Source of the DNA: Lachnospiraceae bacterium
GTDB lineage: Bacteria > Bacillota > Clostridia > Oscillospirales > Ruminococcaceae
Direction of reading: 5' to 3'
Assembly (NCBI GenBank): GCA_023664705.1
Contig: JAMPFE010000002.1
Location: 200,554 to 230,553 of the forward strand
DNA: 30,000 bases
Shown: positions 22,176 to 29,755 of the stretch, piece after piece
How positions within the stretch are numbered: the stretch's first letter is position 1
Layout of the letters: every line of letters begins with the position of its first letter
Translations under genes and position numbers: made by a program
The notes under the pieces: generated by a model
Seen by the model: the letters and a program-made list of their open reading frames with translations, nothing else
Told to the model about the DNA's origin: nothing
The model's database searches: none

Positions 22176-23666
22176 ATGGAAGAAAATGTAAACACAAAAT
22201 TATCCCCGAGCCTGCCGATAGACATTTCACTCGACAAAAATCTCGAGAACATCAAAACGTTCACGGACGGCTCGTCGGACGTGATAACCAAAACGGGCTT
22301 GGTCTGCGGGAACAGGCTGGCGGTGCTCACCTGCGAGGGCATGACGGGCACGGACACCCTCGCCGAGCTTATCTACGGCAAGCTGAACTCCCTCGCGAAC
22401 CGCGAGATAATGCCGCCCGAAACGCTGATGTCCTGCTTTTTCGAGGTGTATATGATGGCAGCCGAGCAGCTTGATTTGACGAACCTCGGCGACCTCGTGC
22501 TGAAAATGCAGTCGGGCTTCGCGGTGATCCTCGTGGACGGCTGCACGAGAGCCATCGGCATCGGCATACAGGGCTACAAATCGCGCGGCGTCGACGAGCC
22601 GTCAAGCGAACTCAACGTCCGCGGCTCGCGCGAGGGCTTTGTCGAGGTCATCCGCACGAATATGTCCATGATACGCCGCCGCATAAAATCGCCGACCCTC
22701 GTGTTCGAGCTTTCGACGCTCGGCGACCGCTCCAACACGGACGTGTGCCTTTGCTACATCTCGGACAAGGTCTCCCCCGCCCTGCTGGAAAACGTCAAAA
22801 AGCGCCTGAAATCGGTCAATCTTAACACGATACTCGAAAGCGGCTATCTTCAGCCGTATTTCGAGGGCAGCGGCGGCTGGTTCTTCTCGGAGTGCGGCAC
22901 CTGCGAGCGCCCCGACACCTTCGCGGCGAAGCTCTACGAGGGGCGCGTCGGCATTCTCGTGGACGGCACGCCCTTCGCGCTGATAGTGCCCCACCTCTTC
23001 ATCGAGAGCTTCCAGACCCTCGACGACTACACCCAGAAGCCCTTTTACGCGTTTTTCATACGCTTCGTGCGCCTTTTCGCGTACTTTATAACGCTTTTTC
23101 TGCCGGGAGCCTACGTCGCGATAGCCTCCTACAACCCCGAAATGCTCCCGTCGGCGCTGATACTGAACCTCGCCGCCGCCGAGCAGACCGCGCCGTTCTC
23201 GCTTATGGTGGAGTGCCTTTTCATACACTTCATGTACGAGATTCTCCGCGAGGCGGGCATACGTCTGCCGCGTCCCATCGGTCACGCGATAGGCGTTGTC
23301 GGCGGTCTCGTCATCGGCGACATCACCGTGAGCGCGGGGCTCGTCGGCGCGCCCATGGTGCTCGTCGTGGCGCTTTCGGGACTATGCAGCTTCGTAGTGC
23401 CGACCATGTACGAAAAAACGGTGGTGCTGCGCTTCATCTATATAATCGCGGGCGGCGTTTTCGGGCTTTACGGTCTGCTGATAGCCGCGGGCGCCGCCGT
23501 GATAAAGATGTGCTCGCTGAACACCTACGGCATCCCCTATATGGCGCCGATCTCGCCGTTTTCGCCAAAGGCGATGCGGGATATGCTCGTGCGCTCGGGC
23601 TGGAAGAAAATGGCAAAGGGCGACGTTACCGTGCAGAGCCTTAACGGAGCCGAAACGGGAGGATAA
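22176..23666 (+). CDS. Spore germination receptor A subunit (GerAA/GerKA family)
   Basis: The 496-residue inner-membrane protein has a large N-terminal cytoplasmic domain (about 1-285) and a C-terminal membrane domain with about five segments. Hallmarks are NVRGSREGFVE, TNMSMIRRRIKSP, CERPDTFAAKLYEGRVGIL with VDGTPFAL, and in the membrane part LPGAYVAIASYNPEMLP and the GDITVSAGLVGAPMVLVVAL segment. It is a core subunit of the nutrient germinant receptor in the spore inner membrane. SD AAAGGAG. It is 2 bp upstream of the B-subunit gene. The assignment to a K-type receptor is from size and order only. Confidence 0.95.
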   Translation: MEENVNTKLSPSLPIDISLDKNLENIKTFTDGSSDVITKTGLVCGNRLAVLTCEGMTGTDTLAELIYGKLNSLANREIMPPETLMSCFFEVYMMAAEQLDLTNLGDLVLKMQSGFAVILVDGCTRAIGIGIQGYKSRGVDEPSSELNVRGSREGFVEVIRTNMSMIRRRIKSPTLVFELSTLGDRSNTDVCLCYISDKVSPALLENVKKRLKSVNLNTILESGYLQPYFEGSGGWFFSECGTCERPDTFAAKLYEGRVGILVDGTPFALIVPHLFIESFQTLDDYTQKPFYAFFIRFVRLFAYFITLFLPGAYVAIASYNPEMLPSALILNLAAAEQTAPFSLMVECLFIHFMYEILREAGIRLPRPIGHAIGVVGGLVIGDITVSAGLVGAPMVLVVALSGLCSFVVPTMYEKTVVLRFIYIIAGGVFGLYGLLIAAGAAVIKMCSLNTYGIPYMAPISPFSPKAMRDMLVRSGWKKMAKGDVTVQSLNGAETGG

Positions 23667-23668
23667 TT

Positions 23669-24586
23669 ATGTACAAGGAACGTTCAATCAGCACCTCGCA
23701 GCTGTTCTGTCTGCTTTTCCTGTGCCGCCTGAGCGCGGAAATAATCTACCCGCGCACCGTCTCGGGAACGCCCGCCGAAGCGGTCTTGGCGCTCATCATC
23801 GCGGAAACGCTGCGCTTCGCGCTCGCGCTGCCCGTCGTCATCTATTCGTTCAAGGGGAGCAATATTCACAGCGCCGTCTACAAGAAGAACAAGCTCCTCG
23901 GGTGGTGCGGCGCGGTATTCGCGGCGCTGCTGCTGGCGGGCGCGGCGCTGCGGACGCTTTTCAATTCCTCGCAGTTCGCCGTGAAAAACCTGCTCAACGG
24001 CGGCACGATGTGGATAATATTCGCCGTTTCGGCGATTTTCGCGGTATACGCCGCGCTGACGGGCGTTGAGGCGCTCGCGCGGTCGGGCGCGATATTCCTG
24101 ATAGCCGCGGCGCTCGTCACGGTCACGGTCATGCTCGCCGATATCCCGTATATGCACACCGACGGGCTTTCGGCTCGCGGCGATTTCTCGGCGCTGCTCG
24201 GCGACATCATTGAGCGCGTGTTGCGCGGCGGCGATTATCTGATATTCGCGGCGCTGCTGCCGTATGTCAACAAAAAGAAAAGCTCCTCGGCGGGGCTTAC
24301 GGCAATGCTTTTCGCGGTATTTTCGCTGCTCGGCGGTCTGCTGATAACGGTAACGAGCTGCCTTGTGCTGCGCGACATGTACGGCTTGTGCGAGTATCCG
24401 CACATCGCAGCGGCGTCGCTGTCGGACGTCGCGCTCTTCAAGCGGCTCGACGGCGCTTCGGCAGCGGTCTGGACGCTCTGCGCAGCGTTCAGGAGCGGCG
24501 TTATGCTGTTCGCCGCAGGCAGCGCGATAGCCGAGGTCTACCGCGCGGGGCACGCCGCGAAGAGGGTCGAGCGGAGCGCGGAATAG
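23669..24586 (+). CDS. Spore germination receptor B subunit (GerAB/GerKB family), C-terminally short
   Basis: The 305-residue APC-type membrane protein has an SISTSQLFCLLFLCRLSAEI N-terminus and about nine hydrophobic segments, ending with LDGASAAVWTLCAAFRSGVM, the usual penultimate helix (ERIDAxxxxIWxxxxFxK in relatives). GerAB proteins are typically 360-370 residues with ten helices, so the last helix and about 55-60 residues are missing. The sequence ends with a charged tail (AAKRVERSAE), and a degenerate 66-bp repeat array begins about 80 bp later. It may be natural shortening or disruption. SD GGGAGG. Confidence 0.9.
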   Translation: MYKERSISTSQLFCLLFLCRLSAEIIYPRTVSGTPAEAVLALIIAETLRFALALPVVIYSFKGSNIHSAVYKKNKLLGWCGAVFAALLLAGAALRTLFNSSQFAVKNLLNGGTMWIIFAVSAIFAVYAALTGVEALARSGAIFLIAAALVTVTVMLADIPYMHTDGLSARGDFSALLGDIIERVLRGGDYLIFAALLPYVNKKKSSSAGLTAMLFAVFSLLGGLLITVTSCLVLRDMYGLCEYPHIAAASLSDVALFKRLDGASAAVWTLCAAFRSGVMLFAAGSAIAEVYRAGHAAKRVERSAE

Positions 24587-24667
24587 GCGTTTTCCGCGGC
24601 AAATTGACCGAAAAAGACTGCATTTAGCTGCAAAACGAGCGCGTTTCTCGGCATCTCGCTGCCCCGC

Positions 24668-24967
24668 AAACGGCTTCGTAATCGCATTTACGCGCAACCG
24701 CAGCGGCAGTCCGCTTCGTGCAAAATCGCCCACAAACGGCTTCGTAATCGCATTTACGCGCAATTGCAGTGGCAGTCTGCTCCGCACGAAATTGTCCGAA
24801 AACGGCTTCATAATCGCATTTGCGCACAATCGCAGCGGCAATCCGCTCCGCAGCAAATTGCCAGAAAACGGCTTCGTAATCGCATTTGCGCGCAGTTGCA
24901 GCGGCAGTCCGCTCCGCAGAAAATTACCATAAAACGGCTTCGTGACCGCATTTATCCGCAAAAGGAG
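24668..24967. repeat. 66-bp tandem repeat array 1 (about 4.5 units)
   Basis: Units start at 24668, 24734, 24800, 24866 and (partial) 24932, each exactly 66 bp. The best-kept part is AAACGGCTTCGTAATCGCAT. Most units also carry an inverted repeat AGCGG-N4-CCGCT near the middle; in unit 2 it reads AGTGG/CTGCT, which still pairs as RNA through G-U wobbles. The array is GC-rich, fills the 387-bp gap after the gerKB-like gene and stops at the ribosome site of the gerKC-like gene. Bases 24601-24667 may be a decayed unit. Both strands are open because 66 is divisible by 3. Confidence 0.93.
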
Positions 24968-24973
24968 TTCACA

Positions 24974-25879
24974 ATGAAAAAATTAGCATTGATAATTATC
25001 GGCAGCCTGCTGCTGACGGGCTGCTCCGACGCCACGGAGCTCGGAAACCGCGCCATTATCCAAGCTGCGGCTATCGACTTCAACGGAAACTACCGCGTGA
25101 GCGCGCTGCTTTTCAGCGGCGGGGGCAGCGGCGGCGACACTATCGACGCCTCCCAAGAGAACGTCATAAAGGTCTCGGGGGAGGGCGAAACGCTTGCCGA
25201 AGCCATTGACAGCATATCGCTGATAGACGGCAAGAAGCTGTACATGGCGGAAACGAAGCTGCTCGTGCTCGGCAGCGGCTTTGAAAAAATAAGCGCCGCG
25301 GACGCTCTTGAGACGCTGTATTTCGATATGCGGTGCAGCCTGAATATGCCCGTATGCTGCGCCGAAAGCGCGGAATTTCTCACCGACATGCAGTTCACTG
25401 AGGGGATAACCTCCGCGGAAAAGCCGCTGGCGCTCATCGAGAACGCCCACCAAATGGGCGTTTCCCCGAAAACCACGCTGCTTGACCTCCTCGCCGACAG
25501 CGCGGGCGGGCGAGCCTCACTCCTCCCGAGGCTCGCGCCGACCCGAAACGGCAGGGGCATGACCTCTGCCGAGGACGGCAAAACCGCCGTGCTGAACGGC
25601 TCGCGACGCCTGAAAAACGGCATGCTGAACGGCTACTACGACGAGGCGCAAACCGCCGCTCTTATGCTGATTTCGGGCAAGTCGGACAGGCTTACGCTGA
25701 GCTATCTGCACAACGACGCCGAAAAGACCTGCGAGGCTTACGCCGTGCGCGTTGAACCCGACGGGAAGGACTGGCGTGTTTCCGCGAAATTCCGCACCAG
25801 AAACGGCGGCGCGCTCCCAGAGGGGGAGCAGCGTTCGGCGCTGGCGGCGCTCGTCGAGCTCGTATCCAAAGCAGCATAA
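24974..25879 (+). CDS. Spore germination receptor C lipoprotein (GerAC/GerKC family), C-terminally short
   Basis: The 301-residue protein has a lipoprotein signal with the lipobox LLTGC (C17) and the family start CSDATELGNRAIIQAAAIDF. Further features are AEAIDSISLIDGKKLYMAE, KLLVLGSGF and DMRCSLNMPVCCAES, matching domains 1-2 of Ger(x)C proteins. The C-terminus stops at ALVELVSKAA. Normal family members run 370-400 residues and end with a helix and beta region (Y..DIFGFG-type motif) that is absent here. The ATG at 24974 has SD AAAGGAG; an open extension upstream is repeat DNA, not gene. The TAA is the first base-pair contact with array 2. Confidence 0.88.
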   Translation: MKKLALIIIGSLLLTGCSDATELGNRAIIQAAAIDFNGNYRVSALLFSGGGSGGDTIDASQENVIKVSGEGETLAEAIDSISLIDGKKLYMAETKLLVLGSGFEKISAADALETLYFDMRCSLNMPVCCAESAEFLTDMQFTEGITSAEKPLALIENAHQMGVSPKTTLLDLLADSAGGRASLLPRLAPTRNGRGMTSAEDGKTAVLNGSRRLKNGMLNGYYDEAQTAALMLISGKSDRLTLSYLHNDAEKTCEAYAVRVEPDGKDWRVSAKFRTRNGGALPEGEQRSALAALVELVSKAA

Positions 25880-26350
25880 ACGGCTTTGTTATCGTGTTTT
25901 TGGGGGATTGAAGGCATTGACCGAATGGTCTAAAAATCCGCGCGAATGGCTTTGTTATCGTGTTTTCGGAAATTGCAAGCATTGCCAAACGGTCTAAAAA
26001 ATCGCGCAAACGGCTTTGTTATCGCGTTTTTAGCGAATTGCAGGCATTGACCGAACGGTCTAAAAAGCTGTGTAAATGGCTTTGTTATCGAGTTTTTGGC
26101 AACTTGCAAATATTGACCAAACGGTCTAAAAAGCCGCGTAAACGGTTTTGCTATCGCGTTTTTAAGGATTTTCAGGCATTGACCGAACGGTCTAAAAAGC
26201 TGTATAAATGGCTTTGTTATCGCATTTTTGATAGATTGCAAACAGTGGCAAATGGTTTGAAAAGTCGCGTAAACGGCTTTGTTATAGCGTTTTTGGGGAT
26301 CGCGCGCGTTGACGGAGGGTTATTAAATGGCTTTGTTATGCCGTTTGTCG
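25880..26350. repeat. 66-bp tandem repeat array 2 (about 7.5 units)
   Basis: Units begin at 25880, 25946, 26010, 26076, 26142, 26208, 26273 and 26327 (lengths 66, 64, 66, 66, 66, 65, 54 and partial). The conserved core is GGCTTTGTTATCGCGTTTTT, with an AT-richer remainder holding TTGACCGAACGGTCTAAAAA; GACC-N4-GGTC is an inverted repeat in four of the units. The core matches that of array 1 at 66-bp period, so the two are related. Indels of 1 and 2 bp and the lack of start signals argue against a coding role. The array starts at the base after the gerKC-like stop. Confidence 0.93.
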
Positions 26351-26465
26351 GCTGTCGTTCTAAGCGCGAATTATACATTATTTGGAAATTTATGAATTTT
26401 TTCGGCCGGAAACTTGCAAAAATTTTTAGTTTTGGTAACAAATCGTTAAAATCTGTGTATTATTT

Positions 26466-26532
26466 TGCAGTCTTTTGCAGTTGGCGTGCAGCTTTTTGCA
26501 GTTGATTTGCAGTTATTTGCAGATAATTGCAG
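26466..26532. repeat. Seven TGCAG repeats in helical phase
   Basis: TGCAG starts at 26466, 26476, 26487, 26497, 26508, 26518 and 26528, that is every 10 or 11 bp, mostly within TTTGCAGTT. One more copy occurs at 26618. The spacing puts each copy on the same face of the helix, as in iterons or curved/protein-wrapped DNA. The surrounding 26351-26640 is AT-rich and has no credible gene. Confidence 0.85.
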
Positions 26533-26642
26533 TTTTGTGATGTAAATATTTGGAAATATTGTAAAATAAAGTCAAAATTTGGAAATTGAGTTGACCGCGC
26601 AAAAGTTTGCATTGATTTGCAGTTAAAGCCGCCGAAAAGACA

Positions 26643-26675
26643 CCCCCGTTGCCGTGAAGGAAGCGGGGGCTTGTT
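26643..26675 (+). terminator. Hairpin resembling a terminator
   Basis: A 6-bp GC stem (CCCCCG at 26643-26648 with CGGGGG at 26664-26669) has a 15-nt loop and is followed by CTTGTTTTG. It could end a transcript through the repeat arrays. The loop is long and the T tract broken. Confidence 0.4.
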
Positions 26676-26971
26676 TTGCCGCACCCATAATATGTTCGGA
26701 AGCCGAGCGGAATGTGAAATTTCGTTCGGAACGGCTTTAATCTGTGCAAAGATAAAAGTTTGTGGAATTTAAATAAAGATAACAGGATGTATTTGTTGGA
26801 AATTAACAAAATTCGGAAATTTTAAATAGTTTCTGTCCCTAACCGTTGTCCGAAAAAGAAGTATTTAATATAGCGCCGATGCCGTTCGGGCGGCTGCATG
26901 GGATTTCGCGGGGAAAGCTCGCGGGCATCGAGCAATACGATTGGCTGCTTTGATTTTAAGGAGGAATTACA
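26676..26971. other. Intergenic stretch with no recognised feature
   Basis: This AT-rich 296-bp segment holds no credible gene, tRNA or strong promoter by eye. An SD (AAGGAGG) at its right end serves the gene starting at 26972. Confidence 0.6.
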
Positions 26972-27553
26972 ATGGAGGGTCTTGAGCTTATCAAAAAAAT
27001 CGTCTCGGACGAGCTCTGCGAGCTTGCGGGCGCGGTTATGGGCACGAATTTTCTTGAGGAGTCGAAGCCGCTTTCCGAGTACAACGACGAGGAATATGAC
27101 GGCGATTTTACGTTCAGCGAGGACGGCGCGGTGTTCGCCGAAAACGGCAGATGCTTTTATATTCTGTTGGAGGACGGCAGCATAGGCTGCGCGGACGCCG
27201 ATTATTACGAGTGCGGAAGGGTCGCCGAAAATATGGTCGAGTTTCTCGAAATTTTGCTCAACACGGCGTATTGCTGGCAGAATTATTTGACCGACACCGA
27301 CAAGCCGCTTGACAAGAGCGGGGTCGCGGCTTGGGAATCGAAAGGGCGCGAACAGTTCGCGAAAGTTTACGGAAACGAGCTTCCGCCGTATGACGAGGCG
27401 GCGAAAGCCGTTGCCGAGCGCTTCGGGCTGCGGATCATTGAGGATATTACCGAGGAGTTGATGCCGAAGCTTTACAAGACGATGAACCGCGAGCCTTTGT
27501 TCGCCGTTTCGATAGATGGCTGGGGCGAGCTTTCTCTTGTCGGTAAAGATTAA
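26972..27553 (+). CDS. Acidic protein of unknown function, first gene of a duplicated module
   Basis: The 193-residue protein starts with SD AAGGAGG. It has no signal or membrane segment and is strongly acidic (runs such as YNDEEYDGDF). A region FLEILLNTAYCWQNYL and the preceding ENGRCFYILLEDGSIG vaguely recall SUKH/SMI1-like immunity proteins, but no motif is decisive. The last 41 residues (from RIIEDITEELMPKLYKTMNR to the end) are repeated almost identically at 28112-28234, and traces of its last codons occur at about 27949-27972. It ends 10 bp before the zinc-ribbon gene fragment, forming a two-gene module with it. Confidence 0.72.
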   Translation: MEGLELIKKIVSDELCELAGAVMGTNFLEESKPLSEYNDEEYDGDFTFSEDGAVFAENGRCFYILLEDGSIGCADADYYECGRVAENMVEFLEILLNTAYCWQNYLTDTDKPLDKSGVAAWESKGREQFAKVYGNELPPYDEAAKAVAERFGLRIIEDITEELMPKLYKTMNREPLFAVSIDGWGELSLVGKD

Positions 27554-27563
27554 GGGGGATTTT

Positions 27564-27836
27564 ATGATGAGTAATTGTCCGCAGTGCGGGGCGGCTATTC
27601 GATTTGAGGGCTTGTGTCTGAAATGCCGTAAAGAGAATGAGGAAAAGGCGGTTCTCGAGATGAGCGCCGAGGAGCTTGAAAGTTTCTCCGATGACTATGA
27701 CGGAGATCGGTGCAGGCTGCCGATACCGAAAAGCTCGCTAGGGCGGTTTGGGAGAACGGGGAGCGCTTTCATTACGATGAGCAAATGTCCGCAGTGCGGG
27801 GCGGCTATAATGAGGAAAAGGCGGTTCTCGGGATGA
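27564..27836 (+). pseudogene. Truncated, frameshifted copy of the zinc-ribbon gene (copy A)
   Basis: The reading frame begins MMSNCPQCGAAIRFEGLCLK with SD AGGGGG and matches the intact gene at 28237 through EEKAVLEMSAEELE and the CRL segment. It then loses about 20 bp between two GATA(A) repeats and shifts frame, and runs through another CPQCG start to a stop, 90 codons in all. It may still be translated as a short two-zinc-ribbon peptide. The DNA matches the intact copy closely, so the damage is probably recent. Confidence 0.7.
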
Positions 27837-28234
27837 GTGCCGAGGAGCTTGAAGAGGAGATCGACAGGCTCGCGGGCGACTTCGACGAGGAACGGTGCAG
27901 GCTGCCGATACCGAGAAGCTCGCGAGGGCGGCTTGGGAAAACGGGGATTCGCTTTCTCTTGTCGGAAAGGAATAAATATTACGATGAGCAAATGTCCGCG
28001 GTGCGGGGCGGATATAATGAGGAAAAGGCGGTTCTCGAGATGAGCGACGAGGAGCTTGAAGAGGAGCTCGACAGGCTCGCGGGCGGCTATGGCGAGGAAC
28101 GGTGCAGGCTGCGGATAATCGAGGATATTACCGAGGAGCTGCTGCCGAAGCTTTACAAGACGATGAACCGCGAGCCTTTGTTCGCCGTTTCGATAGATGG
28201 CTGGGGTGCGCTTTCTCTTGTCGGAAAGGAATAA
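27777..28234 (+). pseudogene. Chimeric fragments of the zinc-ribbon gene and the acidic gene (copies B and C)
   Basis: Two further starts of the zinc-ribbon gene occur at 27777 and 27984. In both, the same 37 bp are missing directly after the codons for CGAA, which shifts frame. Copy B is joined by its ENGD region to the end of the acidic gene (about 27949), and copy C is joined after CRL to that gene's last 41 codons (28112-28234). One frame stays open from about 27710 to the TAA at 28234 (174 codons), keeping EEKAVLGMSAEELEEE and SIDGWGALSLVGKE in their parental frames. There is no good start for it; only a GTG without a ribosome site. Confidence 0.75.
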
Positions 28235-28236
28235 AA

Positions 28237-29316
28237 ATGACAAATATTACGATGAGCAATTGTCCGCGGTGCGGGGCGGCTATTCGGTTTGAGGGCTTGT
28301 GCCTGAAATGCCGTAAAGAGAATGAGGAAAAGGCGGTTCTCGGGATGAGCGCCGAGGAGCTTGAAGAGGAGCTCGACAGGCTCGCGGACGACTTCGACGA
28401 GGAACGGTGCAGGCTGCTGATAAGGCTGCGCGGGATAAACACCGAAAAGCTCGCGAGGGCGGCTTGGGAAAACGGGGAGCTTGGCTTTGCTCCCGTGTAC
28501 AAGGACGCGCCCGACGACGTGACCGCCGAGATGATAGAGGAGATTTTGAGTGATGAAACCGACAGCAAAAAGGCGGATAAGCTGCTTGTCTGCCTTGCGC
28601 ACAGGGGCGGCGAAGCCGTTGTGAACGCTTTCCGCGAGCTGGAGGAAAATCCGCGCGAGTGGCGGAAAAAGCTGTATGTCGACCCGCACGTTTACGCGGC
28701 ATACGGCGGTTGGACGTTCGACGGGGACGGCAAGGTGACAGAGACCGTGTTCCGAAAATGTTATCCCGTTGTCAAGAGAACCGCGGAAATTCGCGGAAAA
28801 AGCCCCGTAAAGCTCATTACGGCGGCTGACGGAGTGTGCGAATGCTGCGGCTCCAAGCTCGTGAACCTTATCGAGCTCGACGGAAACGACGAACGGCTGA
28901 AATTCCTCGGAATTGACGGGAAGATAGCGCTGAAGGGCTGCCTTAATTGTATCCCGTACAACGAAAACTGTTTCATGCGTTTTGACCTCAACGGTTGGAG
29001 CGAGTTCGTTCCCGAAGTAAGTGATTTCGAGGAAGTTGACGACCCCGCTTGGGTAGAGGAGTATACCGAAAACACGTTTGCACCGGCGGAAAAGCCCATG
29101 CCCGAATACTTTCCGTTTGATGACGGCAGCGGTTCTGCGGTCGGCGGTTTTCCGTTTTGGTCAGACGAATGCGTTATCAAGAACTGCCCCGACTGCGGGA
29201 AACCGATGATGTGTCTCGCGCAGCTTGGCAATGAGGTTTGCGGCTATGAGGGAAACATAATCGTCGAGATATGCCGCGAATGCAAGGTGGCTGCGGTGTT
29301 GTATCAGCAGACGTGA
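28237..29316 (+). CDS. Zinc-ribbon protein with DUF1963-like C-terminus (intact copy)
   Basis: The 359-residue cytoplasmic protein starts with SD AAGGA. Order: an N-terminal zinc ribbon (CPRCG at about 9-13, CLKC at about 22-25), an acidic helical region (EELEEELDRLADDFDEERC), a helical segment (DDVTAEMIEEILSD to AFRELEENPREWRKK), a YAAYGGWTFDG motif, a CECCG zinc pair, and near the end FPFWSDE with CPDCG and CREC. The last part resembles the DUF1963/YwqG pattern (GGxPxW...CPxCGxxM...L...C..C). That is an inference. It is the only undamaged member of the local family. The function is unknown. Confidence 0.8.
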   Translation: MTNITMSNCPRCGAAIRFEGLCLKCRKENEEKAVLGMSAEELEEELDRLADDFDEERCRLLIRLRGINTEKLARAAWENGELGFAPVYKDAPDDVTAEMIEEILSDETDSKKADKLLVCLAHRGGEAVVNAFRELEENPREWRKKLYVDPHVYAAYGGWTFDGDGKVTETVFRKCYPVVKRTAEIRGKSPVKLITAADGVCECCGSKLVNLIELDGNDERLKFLGIDGKIALKGCLNCIPYNENCFMRFDLNGWSEFVPEVSDFEEVDDPAWVEEYTENTFAPAEKPMPEYFPFDDGSGSAVGGFPFWSDECVIKNCPDCGKPMMCLAQLGNEVCGYEGNIIVEICRECKVAAVLYQQT

Positions 29317-29324
29317 CCGATGAC

Positions 29325-29755
29325 GTGACTGCCGAGATGATAGAGGAGATTTTGAGTGATGAAACCGACAGCAAAAAGGCGGATAAGCTGCTTGTCTGCC
29401 TTGCGCACAGAAGCGGCGAAGCTGTTCTGAGAGCTTTCCGCGAGCTGGAAGAAAATCCGCGCGAGTGGCGGAAAAAGCTGTATGTCGACCCGCACGTTTA
29501 TGCGGCATACGGCGGTTGGACGTTCGACGGGGACAGCAAGGTGACAGAGACCGTGTTCCGGAAATGTTATCCCGTTGTCAAGAGGACCGCGGAAATTCGC
29601 GAAAAAAGCCCCGTAAAGCTCATTACGGCGACCGACGGAGTGTGCGAATGCTGCGGTTCCAAGCTCGTGAACCTTATCGAAGATACTTGGCGCGTTCTTC
29701 TGAAGAACAAATCTTTGCTGAATTTTCAATCCTATCAATCTCGTCGGAAATGATT
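29325..29755 (+). pseudogene. Partial second copy of the zinc-ribbon gene
   Basis: Bases 29325-29680 repeat 28515-28871 of the intact gene at roughly 95% identity (from TAEMIEEILSD to GSKLVNLIE). The copy starts at a GACGTGAC sequence shared with the end of the intact gene, lacks the N-terminal zinc ribbon and the whole C-terminal half, and changes to unrelated AT-richer DNA at 29681, giving a foreign tail to a stop near 29753. It carries no start with ribosome site, so it is a relic of unequal duplication. Confidence 0.85.

Noticed and set aside
24601..24667. A separate short gene or terminator after the gerKB-like stop
   Set aside because: It shows partial similarity to the 66-bp unit (AAATTGACCGAAAA, CATTT) and no convincing stem with a T tract.
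23684..24961. Minus-strand 425-codon frame with NAITKPF-like repeats
   Set aside because: Its larger part is the exact antisense of the gerKB-like gene, and the repeat part is open only because 66 is a multiple of 3; there is no ribosome site or homology.
25880..26350. CRISPR array, because a conserved 20-bp core recurs every 66 bp
   Set aside because: The sequences between cores are similar to one another rather than unique, cores vary, unit lengths drift (54-66 bp), and no cas genes are present.
25930..26505. Repeat-containing ORFs on both strands of array 2 (103-181 codons)
   Set aside because: Both strands are open at once, units with 1- and 2-bp indels break the frames, and no start signal or non-repeat domain is attached.
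27710..28234. Treating the 174-codon chimeric frame as a normal gene
   Set aside because: It starts only at a GTG without a ribosome site and is made of fragments of two neighbouring genes joined by deletions; annotated as pseudogene.
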